This document shows positions 32,514 to 41,676 of a DNA stretch of 64,000 nucleotides, piece by piece. This DNA is from a virus. Each line of letters begins with the position of its first letter. Positions within the stretch are counted from its first letter, which is position 1. The DNA is taken from positions 1 to 64,000 of IMG/VR virus record IMGVR_UViG_3300025401_000022. One strand, given 5' to 3'. Made by a program: the position numbers and the translations under genes. Below the pieces are notes generated by a model that had not been told where the DNA came from, did no database searches, and was given only the letters and a program-made list of their open reading frames with translations.

Positions 32514-32702
32514 AAAGACTTTATTAGTGAAATTATCGGTCGCGTAAGGACTGAGATACAAAATCATGCGGAAACCGTCACCGCCGGCACTAACATCAAC
32601 TCGTTTGATGATTACAAGCAGTACGTAGGCATTATTCAAGGTCTGCAAATGACTTTAGATATTGTCAACGAAATTCTGACGGAGAATGACGACGAATCGT
32701 AA
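32511..32702 (+). CDS. 63-aa conserved head-region protein
   Basis: MKDFISEIIGRVRTEIQNHA, then SFDDYKQYVGIIQGLQMTLDIV and an acidic end. I recognise this type of short helical protein as common between portal and capsid genes of podovirus-like phages; its role is unknown. No ribosome site: the ATG touches the promoter-like motif. Confidence 0.65.
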   Translation: MKDFISEIIGRVRTEIQNHAETVTAGTNINSFDDYKQYVGIIQGLQMTLDIVNEILTENDDES

Positions 32703-32723
32703 GATTCAGAAAGGGATTGCCGG

Positions 32724-33164
32724 ATGGCGATTGATTTTAGAGAACAAGACGAACCAGATTTACGAACAGAACTTGAGTGTTTCCCTGACGTAGACCCTGG
32801 AGTCGAGATTTTAGGTGACCGAGTACTTGTGCAGTTACGCAGGGAAAAGGTAACCAGTAAAGGCGGTATAATCCTAGTGGATGAGACCAGACAAACCTTA
32901 CGTTTTAACGAAACAGTAGCTAAAGTACGAGCAATTGGACCCTTAGCATATAAGAGCCCAGAAGATTTAACCCCTTGGATTGAAGGTCCTTGGTGTCAAG
33001 TTGGCGATTTAGTTCGCACAATCAAGTACGGTGGTGATCGTTTCGTAGTGCAGCCCGACGATGATGGCGCGCCTGTGGTGTTTATTACATTACAAGCCCG
33101 TGAAGTGATCTCCAAGATCAAATCATTCGAAGCAGCACAGAAAATGAAAGCGTTTGTAGACTAA
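32724..33164 (+). CDS. phage GroES-like co-chaperonin
   Basis: 146 aa. Residues about 29-112 follow the Cpn10 fold: ILGDRVLVQLRREKVTSKGG, IILVDE (base of the mobile loop), NETVAKVRAIGP, CQVGDLVRTIKYGG and DRFVVQ. T4 gp31 is a known phage GroES substitute that adapts host GroEL to fold the capsid protein; scaffold and capsid genes follow here, which fits. An N-terminal acidic lead and a C-terminal helix (SKIKSFEAAQKMKAFVD) are extra. Confidence 0.75.
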   Translation: MAIDFREQDEPDLRTELECFPDVDPGVEILGDRVLVQLRREKVTSKGGIILVDETRQTLRFNETVAKVRAIGPLAYKSPEDLTPWIEGPWCQVGDLVRTIKYGGDRFVVQPDDDGAPVVFITLQAREVISKIKSFEAAQKMKAFVD

Positions 33165-33185
33165 TAACTTTGTAGAAAGTAAAGA

Positions 33186-34157
33186 ATGGCAAAGAAAGAC
33201 GACGACCATGTTCCAATGAAGGAACAGGAAGATGGCACACTGGTAGCTAAAATAGATTTACCAGAAGAAATTGAAGACCACGAAGAAGGTGGTCATGTAG
33301 AAGCAGAAGACACCCGCAGTGATGAAGAGCGTGAAGACGACGAAGCAGCCGAAGAAGGCGAAACCGACGAAGAACGTGAAGCAATCCGCGAGGCCCGTAG
33401 AGAAGAGCGTAAACTCAAAAAAGAGTTAAAGAAGCAACGTGAAATCTCTGCTAAGAACAAGATTACAGCACTTGAGCGCCGCAATGCCGAACTGGCAGAG
33501 CGTCTAGCTAAGGTTGAAAGCACTACAGTATCTTATCAATTTGCACAGATTGACAAGGCTATCGAAGACGAAGCCACACGTGTCGAATACGCAAAGATGA
33601 AGATGCTACAAGCAGCACAATCTGGCGACGCAGCCGCTCAAATTGAGTATTTGGAACAGTTGACAGACGCTAAACAGCGTTTAAAACAAGCCGAACACTA
33701 TAAGAAACAACAAGTAGAGCAAGCTAAAGTACCAAAAGAAAACGTACCTAATCAGATTAATACTGAAGTACAAGCCAACGCAACAAAATGGCTTAAAAAG
33801 AACTCTTGGTATGATCCACAAGCTCGAGACACAGATAGTAGAATTGCAAAGGTAATTGACCAAGAACTAGCAGCCGATGGTTGGGATCCAGCAGATCCCG
33901 AGTATTGGGATGAGCTAGACAGTCGTTTGCAGTCTCGTTTACCCCACAGATACACTTCAAAAGGAGGCTCTGTGAAACGAGCAAACGCATCAACATCCGG
34001 CCGTACTGCCGCTACAAATAGCGCAAAACCCGGAACCATCACATTGAGTCGTGATCGTGTACAAGCGATTAAAGACGCTGGTGCATGGGATGATGTAGAG
34101 AAACGAAACAAAATGATCCGCGCTTATGCGTCGTATGATCGTCAAAATAAAGGTTAA
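33186..34157 (+). CDS. capsid scaffolding protein
   Basis: 323 aa. Acidic N-terminus (EGGHVEAEDTRSDEEREDDE), long charged coiled coil (about 75-190), and a basic C-terminal part (RYTSKGGSVKRANASTSGRT) ending in a helix. This charge layout and the position before the capsid genes are typical of scaffolding proteins, which guide prohead assembly and then leave. Confidence 0.78.
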   Translation: MAKKDDDHVPMKEQEDGTLVAKIDLPEEIEDHEEGGHVEAEDTRSDEEREDDEAAEEGETDEEREAIREARREERKLKKELKKQREISAKNKITALERRNAELAERLAKVESTTVSYQFAQIDKAIEDEATRVEYAKMKMLQAAQSGDAAAQIEYLEQLTDAKQRLKQAEHYKKQQVEQAKVPKENVPNQINTEVQANATKWLKKNSWYDPQARDTDSRIAKVIDQELAADGWDPADPEYWDELDSRLQSRLPHRYTSKGGSVKRANASTSGRTAATNSAKPGTITLSRDRVQAIKDAGAWDDVEKRNKMIRAYASYDRQNKG

Positions 34158-34162
34158 TTATC

Positions 34163-34717
34163 ATGGCAAACAACAGAATCAAACGTGACTTAGATGATCG
34201 CTTAGCCGATCGAGTTACCGCAACAAAAGAACGGATCGCTTCTGAGGATCCAAACGAATTAGCAAAAAAGGAGCGTGTAGCTGCGTTCCGCGATAAATGG
34301 CAAAACAGTGCATTACCTGATTTGCCAAACGGGATAATTCCCGGCTTTCATTTGTGCTGGTTATCCACTACAAATAATTATGACAGTATCGACAAACGTA
34401 TGGCGTTGGGTTATGAGCCAGTTAAAGCCTCAGAATTAGGAGTAGGCTTTGAAGGACTAGGCAAAATGAGCTCGGGCAAGTTTGAAGGCTGTGTTAGCTG
34501 TAATGAAATGGTTCTCTTCAAGTTACCAGAAGAAATCTATCAAGAAGTGATGAAAATGTTGCACCTTGAGGATCCCCTTGAGCACCAACGTAATATCACC
34601 GCGCAAGTTCGGAGCACTGCTCAAGAAGGCAAAGGTGGTAGATCAATTCTTGAAGGTGGTATTCTGGAAATGGAAAAGGAAGCCGCAAAAGCAAACAGTA
34701 ATGTTCGCTTCCAATAA
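34163..34717 (+). CDS. 184-aa head-region protein
   Basis: Charged helical start (RIKRDLDDRLADRVTATKER), then a compact middle with PGFHLCWLSTTNNYDSIDKR and GCVSCNEMVLFKLPEE, and a C-terminal helix. It resembles conserved head proteins of marine and freshwater podovirus-like phages, without a proven role. It lies between scaffold and capsid-type genes. Confidence 0.65.
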   Translation: MANNRIKRDLDDRLADRVTATKERIASEDPNELAKKERVAAFRDKWQNSALPDLPNGIIPGFHLCWLSTTNNYDSIDKRMALGYEPVKASELGVGFEGLGKMSSGKFEGCVSCNEMVLFKLPEEIYQEVMKMLHLEDPLEHQRNITAQVRSTAQEGKGGRSILEGGILEMEKEAAKANSNVRFQ

Positions 34718-34746
34718 CATTCTTCAAAAATAACAAAGGAAAATAA

Positions 34747-35412
34747 ATGTCCGCAACATTTCAACCCTTTGGTCTGAAGCCTGCATATCACCCAAGTGGT
34801 TTAGATCGTGCAGTACCATTCGCTGGTACTAACACGTATGTCACTGGTGTTTCAGGTTACAGCGCTCCTTACAGCTTGAGCTCTGGCCAGTCTTTCTGGC
34901 AATATCAACCTGTAGCGATCACTTCTTCTGGCCAATTGACTATCGCCAACCAAACTGCATCTTCTGGTAAAGTTTATGGCGTATTTGACGGTGTAGAGTA
35001 CACCAACTCTGACGGTCGTCGTTCAGTAGCTAAGTATGCTTCTAAATTGACACTTGACGCTTCTACAAACATCGTTTTCTGGATCTTCTCAGACCCAGCA
35101 ATCGTATACGAAGCTCAAATCAATGGCTCAGCAACAGCTTCTGCCATCGGTACTGAATACAATTTCGACACAACAACTAACTACACAGTTGCAGATGGCT
35201 ACGCTATCGGTAATGGTGGTGCTGGTTTCTCTACTACTGCGTTGCTTGCAACTGCTGTTGGTAGCACAAACCAAGGTCAAGTTCGCGTGGTTGGATTAGG
35301 ACGTGAAGTAGCATACCCAGCTGGCAACACCAATGCTTGGGGCGATGCTTACACAATCGTTCAAGTTCAGATCTGCAACAACCAGTTCGCCGCTCCGTCG
35401 ACGTCCGTTTAA
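34747..35412 (+). CDS. head decoration / capsid-associated protein
   Basis: 221 aa, beta-rich. The start SATFQPFGLKPAYHPSG is typical of a class of virion proteins encoded next to the major capsid gene. YDGVEYTNSDGRR-like segment (FDGVEYTNSDGRRSV) and the GQVRVVGLGREV end are beta strands. A decoration or stabilising role is inferred. AAAGGAAAAT precedes the ATG. Confidence 0.6.
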   Translation: MSATFQPFGLKPAYHPSGLDRAVPFAGTNTYVTGVSGYSAPYSLSSGQSFWQYQPVAITSSGQLTIANQTASSGKVYGVFDGVEYTNSDGRRSVAKYASKLTLDASTNIVFWIFSDPAIVYEAQINGSATASAIGTEYNFDTTTNYTVADGYAIGNGGAGFSTTALLATAVGSTNQGQVRVVGLGREVAYPAGNTNAWGDAYTIVQVQICNNQFAAPSTSV

Positions 35413-35433
35413 TTAATACGAAAGGAATAAGCA

Positions 35434-36351
35434 ATGGCAACCCCAATGCGTAGTACCGACTTTCGTGCGGTAGTCGAGCCGATTATCAACGAAGTCTTTG
35501 ATGGCGTTTATGAACAACGCGACGACGAGTGGAAAGGATTTGTAGAACAGATCCAAGGTATTCCACGTAACTACCATGAAGAAGTAATGCTTTATGGCAT
35601 GAACGCAGCTCCTGCAATGCCTGATGGCACTCCAGTTAGCTACGATCAAGGTGGTACTTTGTACATCACCCGTTTCATCTACCAAATCTATGGCTTGGCA
35701 TACGCCTTGACCAAAGTTTTGATGGAAGACGGCGATCACATCCGTATCGGTTCAACTTTCGCTAAGCACTTGGCTCAGTCTATGATTGAAACCAAAGAAA
35801 CTCTTTGCGCTAACATCCTTAACTTTGCGTTTACCGCTGGTTATGTTGGTGGCGACGGCGTTACTTTGATCAACACAGCTCACCCAATCGCTAACGGCGG
35901 TTCTTACTCTAACCAATTGTCTACTGCAGCTGCATTGAGCCAAACTTCTGTTGAACAGATGTTGATTCAAATACGTTCTGCTGTTGACAACAACGGTAAG
36001 CGTATCCGCTTGAAAGCAGAGCAGTTAGTTGTTCCTCCAGCACTCGAGTTCCAATCAGAAGTAATTCTGAAGTCAGTTCTCCGTTCTGGTACAGCTGACA
36101 ACGATTTGAACCCAATCAAATCAACAGGCATGTTGCCTAAAGGTACACACGTTGTAACACGTTTGTCCTCTAGCAAAGCCTGGTGGATTCAAACTGATGC
36201 AGAAAATGGTCTCATGCTCGTTATGCGTCGTCCAATGGAGAAATCCATGGAAGGCGATTTCGAAACTGATTCTATGCGTTATAAGGCTACTGAGCGTTAT
36301 GCTACAGGTTGGCACGATGCGCGTAACATTTTCGGTACAGCCGGTTTGTAA
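35434..36351 (+). CDS. major capsid protein
   Basis: 305 aa. N-terminal helix (TDFRAVVEPIINEVFDGVYEQRDDEW), central region with LLYITRFIYQIYG-like strands, LCANILNFAFTAGY, and the C-terminal LVVPPALEFQSEVILKSVLR and RYATGWHDARNIFG blocks. The pattern fits an HK97-fold capsid protein, and the gene ends a transcription unit with a strong terminator. AAAGGAATAAGC precedes the ATG. Identification rests on pattern and order, not on a search. Confidence 0.8.
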   Translation: MATPMRSTDFRAVVEPIINEVFDGVYEQRDDEWKGFVEQIQGIPRNYHEEVMLYGMNAAPAMPDGTPVSYDQGGTLYITRFIYQIYGLAYALTKVLMEDGDHIRIGSTFAKHLAQSMIETKETLCANILNFAFTAGYVGGDGVTLINTAHPIANGGSYSNQLSTAAALSQTSVEQMLIQIRSAVDNNGKRIRLKAEQLVVPPALEFQSEVILKSVLRSGTADNDLNPIKSTGMLPKGTHVVTRLSSSKAWWIQTDAENGLMLVMRRPMEKSMEGDFETDSMRYKATERYATGWHDARNIFGTAGL

Positions 36352-36371
36352 TAAACCCCCTCGTAGCACAG

Positions 36372-36406
36372 AAAAGCCACCCACAAGGTGGCTTTTTTGT
36401 TTTTTG
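36372..36406 (+). terminator. strong intrinsic terminator after the capsid gene
   Basis: AAAAGCCACC-CACAA-GGTGGCTTTT (36372-36396), followed by more T (to 36406). Ten-base stem with a T-rich end. The next promoter-like motif begins 21 bases later. Confidence 0.9.
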
Positions 36407-36426
36407 GGGCGCTTTGCCACAAAATA

Positions 36427-36447
36427 GCGTATTAGTAAGTATAGGAA
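36427..36447 (+). promoter_or_regulatory. GCGTATTAGT promoter (strong copy)
   Basis: GCGTATTAGTAAGTATAGGA: core, TATA at +13, then GGAAG. It follows a strong terminator and precedes an 85-base leader and the 189-aa gene, the clearest terminator-promoter pair in the window. Confidence 0.72.
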
Positions 36448-36531
36448 GAATCATCCCTTTCTGACCGCCGAACTTCCCGGTGAGACGACTTAGAGACAGC
36501 TAGGGATACCCACTAAGATAAGGAATTAAAC

Positions 36532-37101
36532 ATGTCAAGTACATTTACTGGCCCAATTCGCATTTTTAAGCGTAACAACCCAACTAACAACGGCGTAATC
36601 GCTCCAGACAACACTGGCGCAGCTCGCTGCTCACAACAGAGCTTTATTGCTCCAATTACAGCTACCACTTCTGGTGCTGTAGTTCTACCAACTTTCGATA
36701 TTGGCCAAACAACTGCAACTCCATTCGTGTTGCCAGCTGGTGCTATTATTGAGAACATCAAGTTCTACGAAACAACTATCCCTTCAGCTTTGACTGGCGG
36801 CGTTATCACTGTTAACTTGCTCACTACAAGCCCAACAACTGGCAACGTAACAACTACAGCTATTGGTACAATCACCCCAACAGCAACTAACGGCGGTGTT
36901 ATTTCTATCGCTTTTGCTACAACAGCAGCTGCTACAGCTTTGTTGGCAAACATCGGTACTTTGGATGCAACATTGCAATTTAGCCAAGCTACTATCAGTG
37001 CTTTGACTGGTACTTTGGCTGGCACATTTACTGCTGAATACACAGCTCGCAACGTTGATGGTTCTACAACTGCTTACGGTTCTGGCTACACCAATAATTA
37101 A
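36532..37101 (+). CDS. Thr/Ala-rich virion protein
   Basis: 189 aa, almost wholly beta strands with Thr, Ala, Val (TATTSGAVVLPTFDIGQTTA, FVLPAGAIIENIKFYET). The LPAGAIIENI phrase is common in capsid-decorating and head-fibre-like proteins. TAAGGAATTAAAC precedes the ATG. First gene after the capsid-unit terminator. Confidence 0.6.
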   Translation: MSSTFTGPIRIFKRNNPTNNGVIAPDNTGAARCSQQSFIAPITATTSGAVVLPTFDIGQTTATPFVLPAGAIIENIKFYETTIPSALTGGVITVNLLTTSPTTGNVTTTAIGTITPTATNGGVISIAFATTAAATALLANIGTLDATLQFSQATISALTGTLAGTFTAEYTARNVDGSTTAYGSGYTNN

Positions 37102-37106
37102 TTGCC

Positions 37107-37125
37107 TAGGGGGCTAGTCCCCCTA
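37107..37125 (+). terminator. GC-rich hairpin between virion genes
   Basis: TAGGGGG-CTAGT-CCCCCTA, seven-base arms with no T-run directly after (CTTTAAC). It may slow polymerase or stabilise the upstream mRNA rather than stop transcription fully. Confidence 0.5.
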
Positions 37126-37149
37126 CTTTAACATTTAAGGAAATTAATT

Positions 37150-37950
37150 ATGTCAAATTTAGTAACAAACTTACAAAATATTCCAGCGGCAGTTGAATCT
37201 GTTACCAAAGTTGGTCGTACAGAACCATTTGATTTACAAGTTTCTCGCGGTCAAATCATGGGTCACTCCTTGGTCAACATTAATGGCTACAATGCAGCAG
37301 TGGCAGGCACATCAATTCCATTATGGGAAAATGCAACAGCATATACTTTCCCTAGTACTGCTTTAACTATGACTGTTGCAAGCTCATCTACAAGTGATGT
37401 AAGTCCCGCAAAAGTAACTATTAACGGTCTTGATGCCAACTACAACCAATTAACTGAAGTAGTATCTCTAAACGGCACAACCGGCGTAACCACAGTTAAC
37501 CAATTTTTACGAATTAACAGCATTGTTATGACTGCAGTAGCTTCTGGTCAAACTAGCAATGCAGGCACAATTACCGTAAAAAATGGAAGCACAACTTATG
37601 CGCAGATTAATCCTGGTTTAGGTCGTAGCCAAATGACAGTGTACACTGTCCCGAATGGATACACATTTTACCTTAACCGTATTAATGCTTGGTCTGGTAG
37701 TAGCTTGTCTAGCAACGTATACATTTTTTACAATCTGACTAATACCACAAACGGCATCAATATTTCTACCGCACAAATTAGTTTCACATTGTTTATGGAT
37801 GTACACCGTTATGCGCCAAATGTGTTTCAACAAAAAGCCGATTTGACTTTTGCTTTTTCAACAAGCGATAGTTCTTCTCAGCACGTTGCAGCATATATTG
37901 AAGGATTTTTGGTTCAAAACGACGGTCAAGCGTTAGCATCAGCAATCTAA
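37150..37950 (+). CDS. beta-rich virion protein
   Basis: 266 aa, Asn/Thr/Ser-rich strands. Contains VTKVGRTEPFDLQVSRGQI, NYNQLTEVVSLNGTTGV and VYTVPNGYTFYLNRI. It looks like a known class of head or neck surface proteins in uncultured phages; the function is unknown. AAGGAAATTAATT precedes the ATG. Confidence 0.6.
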   Translation: MSNLVTNLQNIPAAVESVTKVGRTEPFDLQVSRGQIMGHSLVNINGYNAAVAGTSIPLWENATAYTFPSTALTMTVASSSTSDVSPAKVTINGLDANYNQLTEVVSLNGTTGVTTVNQFLRINSIVMTAVASGQTSNAGTITVKNGSTTYAQINPGLGRSQMTVYTVPNGYTFYLNRINAWSGSSLSSNVYIFYNLTNTTNGINISTAQISFTLFMDVHRYAPNVFQQKADLTFAFSTSDSSSQHVAAYIEGFLVQNDGQALASAI

Positions 37951-37959
37951 GGCGTTTAA

Positions 37960-38586
37960 ATGCCTGTCTACCTTGACACCCGTGGTAACTCTGTCCTATC
38001 TGTAGCGGTCTGTGACCGCTGCAATAGGAAGTTTGCCTATACAGAGCTTATGCCCGACCCCAACTTTCCGGGGATGCGGGTGTGTAAGGACGACCTAGAT
38101 AACTTTGACCCATGGCGATTACCAGCACTTCAGACCGAAAACATTGCATTACGTTTTCCGCGCCCAGACGTGGATATTGCTACAGGTCCAATTGGTGGCA
38201 ATCAAATTATGACCGAAAATGGTTTCCAAAATGATAACTCTATTTTCATTGAGGGAACTAACGGCACATACGCAAATGGTACTGGCGATTTAAACAAGAA
38301 CAGCAACGTTGTTCCTTCGCCTTCAGTACTCAATCCCTATGTCTACACAGTGTCACCAAATACAGGTTCCCGTACAGGCGGAACTTTTGTGGTCATCACT
38401 GGAGCTAATTTTACAGATGTTAACACCGTACGTTTTGGCGGTGTGGTGGCATCATTCGAGTTAATCAACTCCACACAAATCAATGCGTTTACGCCAGCTT
38501 ACCCAGTAACCGGTTTGGTAGACGTTTCAGTAATATCCCCTTTTGGCACAGGCACCTCGCATGGTGCGTTTACCTATACTACATAA
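37960..38586 (+). CDS. virion protein with zinc-ribbon-like N-terminus and IPT/TIG Ig-like domain
   Basis: 208 aa. Residues 14-45 hold Cys18, Cys21 and Cys42 (VCDRCNRKFAYTEL, MRVCKDDLD), a likely metal site. Residues about 125-207 (VYTVSPNTGSRTGGTFVVI, GANFTDVNTVRFGG, VDVSVISPFGTG) match an IPT/TIG immunoglobulin-like fold. Ig-like domains on phage surfaces aid weak adhesion. It directly precedes the collagen-like fibre. Confidence 0.7.
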   Translation: MPVYLDTRGNSVLSVAVCDRCNRKFAYTELMPDPNFPGMRVCKDDLDNFDPWRLPALQTENIALRFPRPDVDIATGPIGGNQIMTENGFQNDNSIFIEGTNGTYANGTGDLNKNSNVVPSPSVLNPYVYTVSPNTGSRTGGTFVVITGANFTDVNTVRFGGVVASFELINSTQINAFTPAYPVTGLVDVSVISPFGTGTSHGAFTYTT

Positions 38587-38589
38587 TAC

Positions 38590-41500
38590 ATGGCCGATCA
38601 GTCGATAACCCAGCTACCCATCGCCACCGCGCTAACCGGTGATGAGCAGGTACCTGTCGTACAACGTGGTGTAACAAAACAGGCGTCTGTTTCACAGATC
38701 GCCAACGCTGCCTCGCCCGGCAAATTAATTACTAATATTATTTACAACCCAACAAACGGTGACCTCGTTATTTATTACAGCGATGGTTCAACTGAGGTTG
38801 TTGGTCCGGTCTCTGGCTCATCTGGTTATAGTGGTTTGTCAGGATACAGTGGTATTTCTGGCTATAGTGGTATTTCTGGCTATAGTGGCATTTCTGGCTA
38901 TAGCGGTAAATCTGGCTTTAGTGGTATTTCAGGTTTTAGTGGCTACTCTGGCAGCGGAGTGTCAGGCTATAGCGGAAGCGGTATATCTGGATATAGTGGC
39001 TATTCTGGTATATCTGGATATAGCGGTATCAGCGGATATAGTAGTTTTTCTGGATATAGCGGTGTCAGCGGATATAGTGGGTATTCTGGTATATCTGGTT
39101 TGTCCGGAATAAGTGGATACAGTGGCACATCTGGTTGGTCCGGAATAAGTGGCTACAGTGGTACATCTGGTTGGTCTGGTACTTCTGGTTATAGCGGGTA
39201 TAGTGGATATAGCGGCATATCTGGCTGGTCAGGAATTTCTGGTTATAGCGGCTATAGCGGCACATCTGGTTGGTCTGGTTTTAGCGGTTTTAGCGGCTAT
39301 AGTGGCATATCTGGACAGCAGGGTACCTCAATTAATATTAAAGGTACTGTTGCCACACCAGCAGATTTACCCCCTACAGGTAACCAAGTAAATGACGCAT
39401 ATATTGTTAGCTCTAATGGTGACTTATATGTTTGGTCTGGAACCTCTTGGAACAACGTAGGAGAGATTGTAGGACCACCAGGAACCTCGGGGTACTCCGG
39501 GTATTCTGGTATTGGAACGTCTGGTTATAGTGGCTATTCTGGCTATTCTGGCGTATCTGGCTGGTCTGGTATTTCAGGCTGGTCTGGATATAGTGGTTAT
39601 AGTGGTGCGTCAGGTATATCTGGGTACAGTGGTACATCTGGCTATTCTGGTACCTCTGGCTACTCTGGTACATCTGGTTACTCTGGCTATTCTGGTACGT
39701 CTGGATATAGCGGTACATCTGGCTATTCTGGCTATTCTGGCGTATCTGGCTGGTCTGGTATTTCAGGCTGGTCTGGATATAGTGGTTATAGTGGTGCGTC
39801 AGGTATATCTGGGTATAGTAGTTTTTCTGGCTATAGCGGCATATCTGGCTATAGTGGGGCAATTGGCCCTAGTGGTTATTCTGGTGTATCTGGCTACTCT
39901 GGTATCTCCGGTTATTCTGGTGTCTCCGGTTACTCAGGCTACTCTGGTTATTCTGGCATCCAAGCACCTATTGGTGGCACTAACACACAGATTCAGTACA
40001 ACAATGCTGGTGTATTAGGCGGTGTTCCATTGCTAACCTACAACGGCACAACACTAGCCATGACTGGCTCAACAATCGACAGCGCCACCATTGGTGGAAC
40101 TACCCCAGCCGCTGGTACATTTACTACTTTAGGCTCAACTAGTACAGCTTCATTAGGCACAGCTTCAACTACTTATGTTCAAGTTATTGGTGATGCTTCT
40201 TATCCCGGCATTTACGCTACTGGCGGTACAAATACTCCATTAGTTTTACAACCTTTAGGAACAGGCGCATTACAAGCACAAAAGACTACTTCATCAGCAA
40301 CAGGCGGTAACGCTAGGGGTGCTAATGCGGTTGATTGGCAGACTTTAAGAAATATAGCGGCACAAGTAGCAGCACAAACTTCATCTGTAATTGCTGGAGG
40401 CCAAAATAATGGTGTGAATGGCTCATCGGGAACTGTTTCTGGCGGCTCTGGTAATCAAGTTAGCGGAGCATTTTCAACCATCGCTGGCGGATATTCAAAT
40501 TCACTATATGGACAAACTTCTGTTATTGTTGGTGGACATTTAAATGGCACAACTACTCAAACTGGTTTTTTAAACTTTATTGGTGGTGGTGAATTAAATA
40601 CAGGTACATTGATTGCCGCAGTAACCACTCAAGCTACTTCTACAATTACAAGTGGCTCTACAGCAGTAACATTAAGCGCAACAAATGCCGCAATTAAAGT
40701 AGGTCAATTAGTAACTGGTACACCAATTCAATCTGGTACTGGTTCTTTACCTTATACTTATGTTGCAGCTATTTCAGGCACATCATTAACATTAAGCCAA
40801 AATGCTACATCTTCAACCAACGCTACTTTGTCTTTTTACACTCCTCATGGTGTAGTAGTCGGTGGTGGTAATAACCAAGCAACAGGAGCATATAGCTTTA
40901 TCGGTGGCGGTGGTGATGCTGGTACAGCGGCTAATCGAAATGTGGCAAGTGGTGATTATGCTACTGTAGTTGGTGGTAAAGCAAACCAAGCAACAGGTGA
41001 GTCAGCGTTTGTTGGTGGCGGTGGAAGCATTTCTGGAACAGTTTATATTAATACAGCGAGTGGTGCGGCTTCTTCTATTGTTGGAGGATTACAAAATACC
41101 GCAAATCAAATTGGTGCTTTTGTTGGTGGTGGATTTAATAATCTAGCAAATGGCGTATACTCATCCATAATGGGTGGTACTTATGGTTCTGCTAGAAGTA
41201 TTGTAGGAAATATGGTTTTCCCAGCTACTCGACAACCTTTCGGAGCTGGCGCATCAGCAGTTGCACAATCTGCTTTACTAGTTCTTGGTCGTCAAACCAC
41301 AGATGCAACAGCCACAGTTCTTTGTTCAGACTCTAATGCCGCATCAGGAACAAACCAAGTAATCCTACCCAACAACTCTGCTTATTACTTTAAAGTCAGA
41401 GTTATTGCTGGTGTAACTGGCGCAGGAAACACAAAGGCTTGGACACTAGAAGGTGCTATTAAGCGTGGTGCTGGTGTAGGTACAACTGCTATAGTCGGTA

Positions 41501-41664
41501 CAGTAACAACGACTGTAGTAGCGGCAGATGTAGGCGCAGCAACTTGGACAGTAACCGCCACAGCAGATACAACTAATGGTGGATTAGCAATAACAGTAAC
41601 AGGACAGGCTTCTACAACAATTCGTTGGGTTGCCAAAGCCGAAACCGCAGAGATGACATTCTAA
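38590..41664 (+). CDS. giant collagen-like tail/head fibre
   Basis: 1024 aa. Residues 1-75 are an attachment module (ITQLPIATALTGDEQVPVVQ). Residues about 76-242 and 300-457 are Gly-X-Ser triplets (GYSGISGYSG), a collagen-like triple helix, split by a beta module (GTVATPADLPPTGNQVNDAY). Then come GTNTQIQYNNAGVLGG, YadA-head-like repeats (SNQVSG, SIVGGxxN, FVGGGxNN) and a C-terminal beta tip ending AETAEMTF. It should be a long trimeric receptor-binding or surface-adhesion fibre. No S74 domain is seen. Confidence 0.82.
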   Translation: MADQSITQLPIATALTGDEQVPVVQRGVTKQASVSQIANAASPGKLITNIIYNPTNGDLVIYYSDGSTEVVGPVSGSSGYSGLSGYSGISGYSGISGYSGISGYSGKSGFSGISGFSGYSGSGVSGYSGSGISGYSGYSGISGYSGISGYSSFSGYSGVSGYSGYSGISGLSGISGYSGTSGWSGISGYSGTSGWSGTSGYSGYSGYSGISGWSGISGYSGYSGTSGWSGFSGFSGYSGISGQQGTSINIKGTVATPADLPPTGNQVNDAYIVSSNGDLYVWSGTSWNNVGEIVGPPGTSGYSGYSGIGTSGYSGYSGYSGVSGWSGISGWSGYSGYSGASGISGYSGTSGYSGTSGYSGTSGYSGYSGTSGYSGTSGYSGYSGVSGWSGISGWSGYSGYSGASGISGYSSFSGYSGISGYSGAIGPSGYSGVSGYSGISGYSGVSGYSGYSGYSGIQAPIGGTNTQIQYNNAGVLGGVPLLTYNGTTLAMTGSTIDSATIGGTTPAAGTFTTLGSTSTASLGTASTTYVQVIGDASYPGIYATGGTNTPLVLQPLGTGALQAQKTTSSATGGNARGANAVDWQTLRNIAAQVAAQTSSVIAGGQNNGVNGSSGTVSGGSGNQVSGAFSTIAGGYSNSLYGQTSVIVGGHLNGTTTQTGFLNFIGGGELNTGTLIAAVTTQATSTITSGSTAVTLSATNAAIKVGQLVTGTPIQSGTGSLPYTYVAAISGTSLTLSQNATSSTNATLSFYTPHGVVVGGGNNQATGAYSFIGGGGDAGTAANRNVASGDYATVVGGKANQATGESAFVGGGGSISGTVYINTASGAASSIVGGLQNTANQIGAFVGGGFNNLANGVYSSIMGGTYGSARSIVGNMVFPATRQPFGAGASAVAQSALLVLGRQTTDATATVLCSDSNAASGTNQVILPNNSAYYFKVRVIAGVTGAGNTKAWTLEGAIKRGAGVGTTAIVGTVTTTVVAADVGAATWTVTATADTTNGGLAITVTGQASTTIRWVAKAETAEMTF
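38815..39960 (+). repeat. Gly-X-Ser (collagen-like) coding repeats
   Basis: Nine-base units encoding GYS, GIS, GTS, GVS, GWS occur in two blocks (38815-39315 and 39488-39960). A long near-exact duplication is visible inside the second block (39530-39625 against 39720-39815). Codons are varied (GGC/GGT, AGT/TCT), which suggests selection on protein rather than recent slippage alone. Confidence 0.8.
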
Positions 41665-41676
41665 AAAGGAAAAATC

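Noticed and set aside
38759-40018. Long ORFs in other frames of the collagen-like fibre
   Set aside because: They consist of repeated hydrophobic units produced by the Gly-X-Ser repeats read in the wrong frame.
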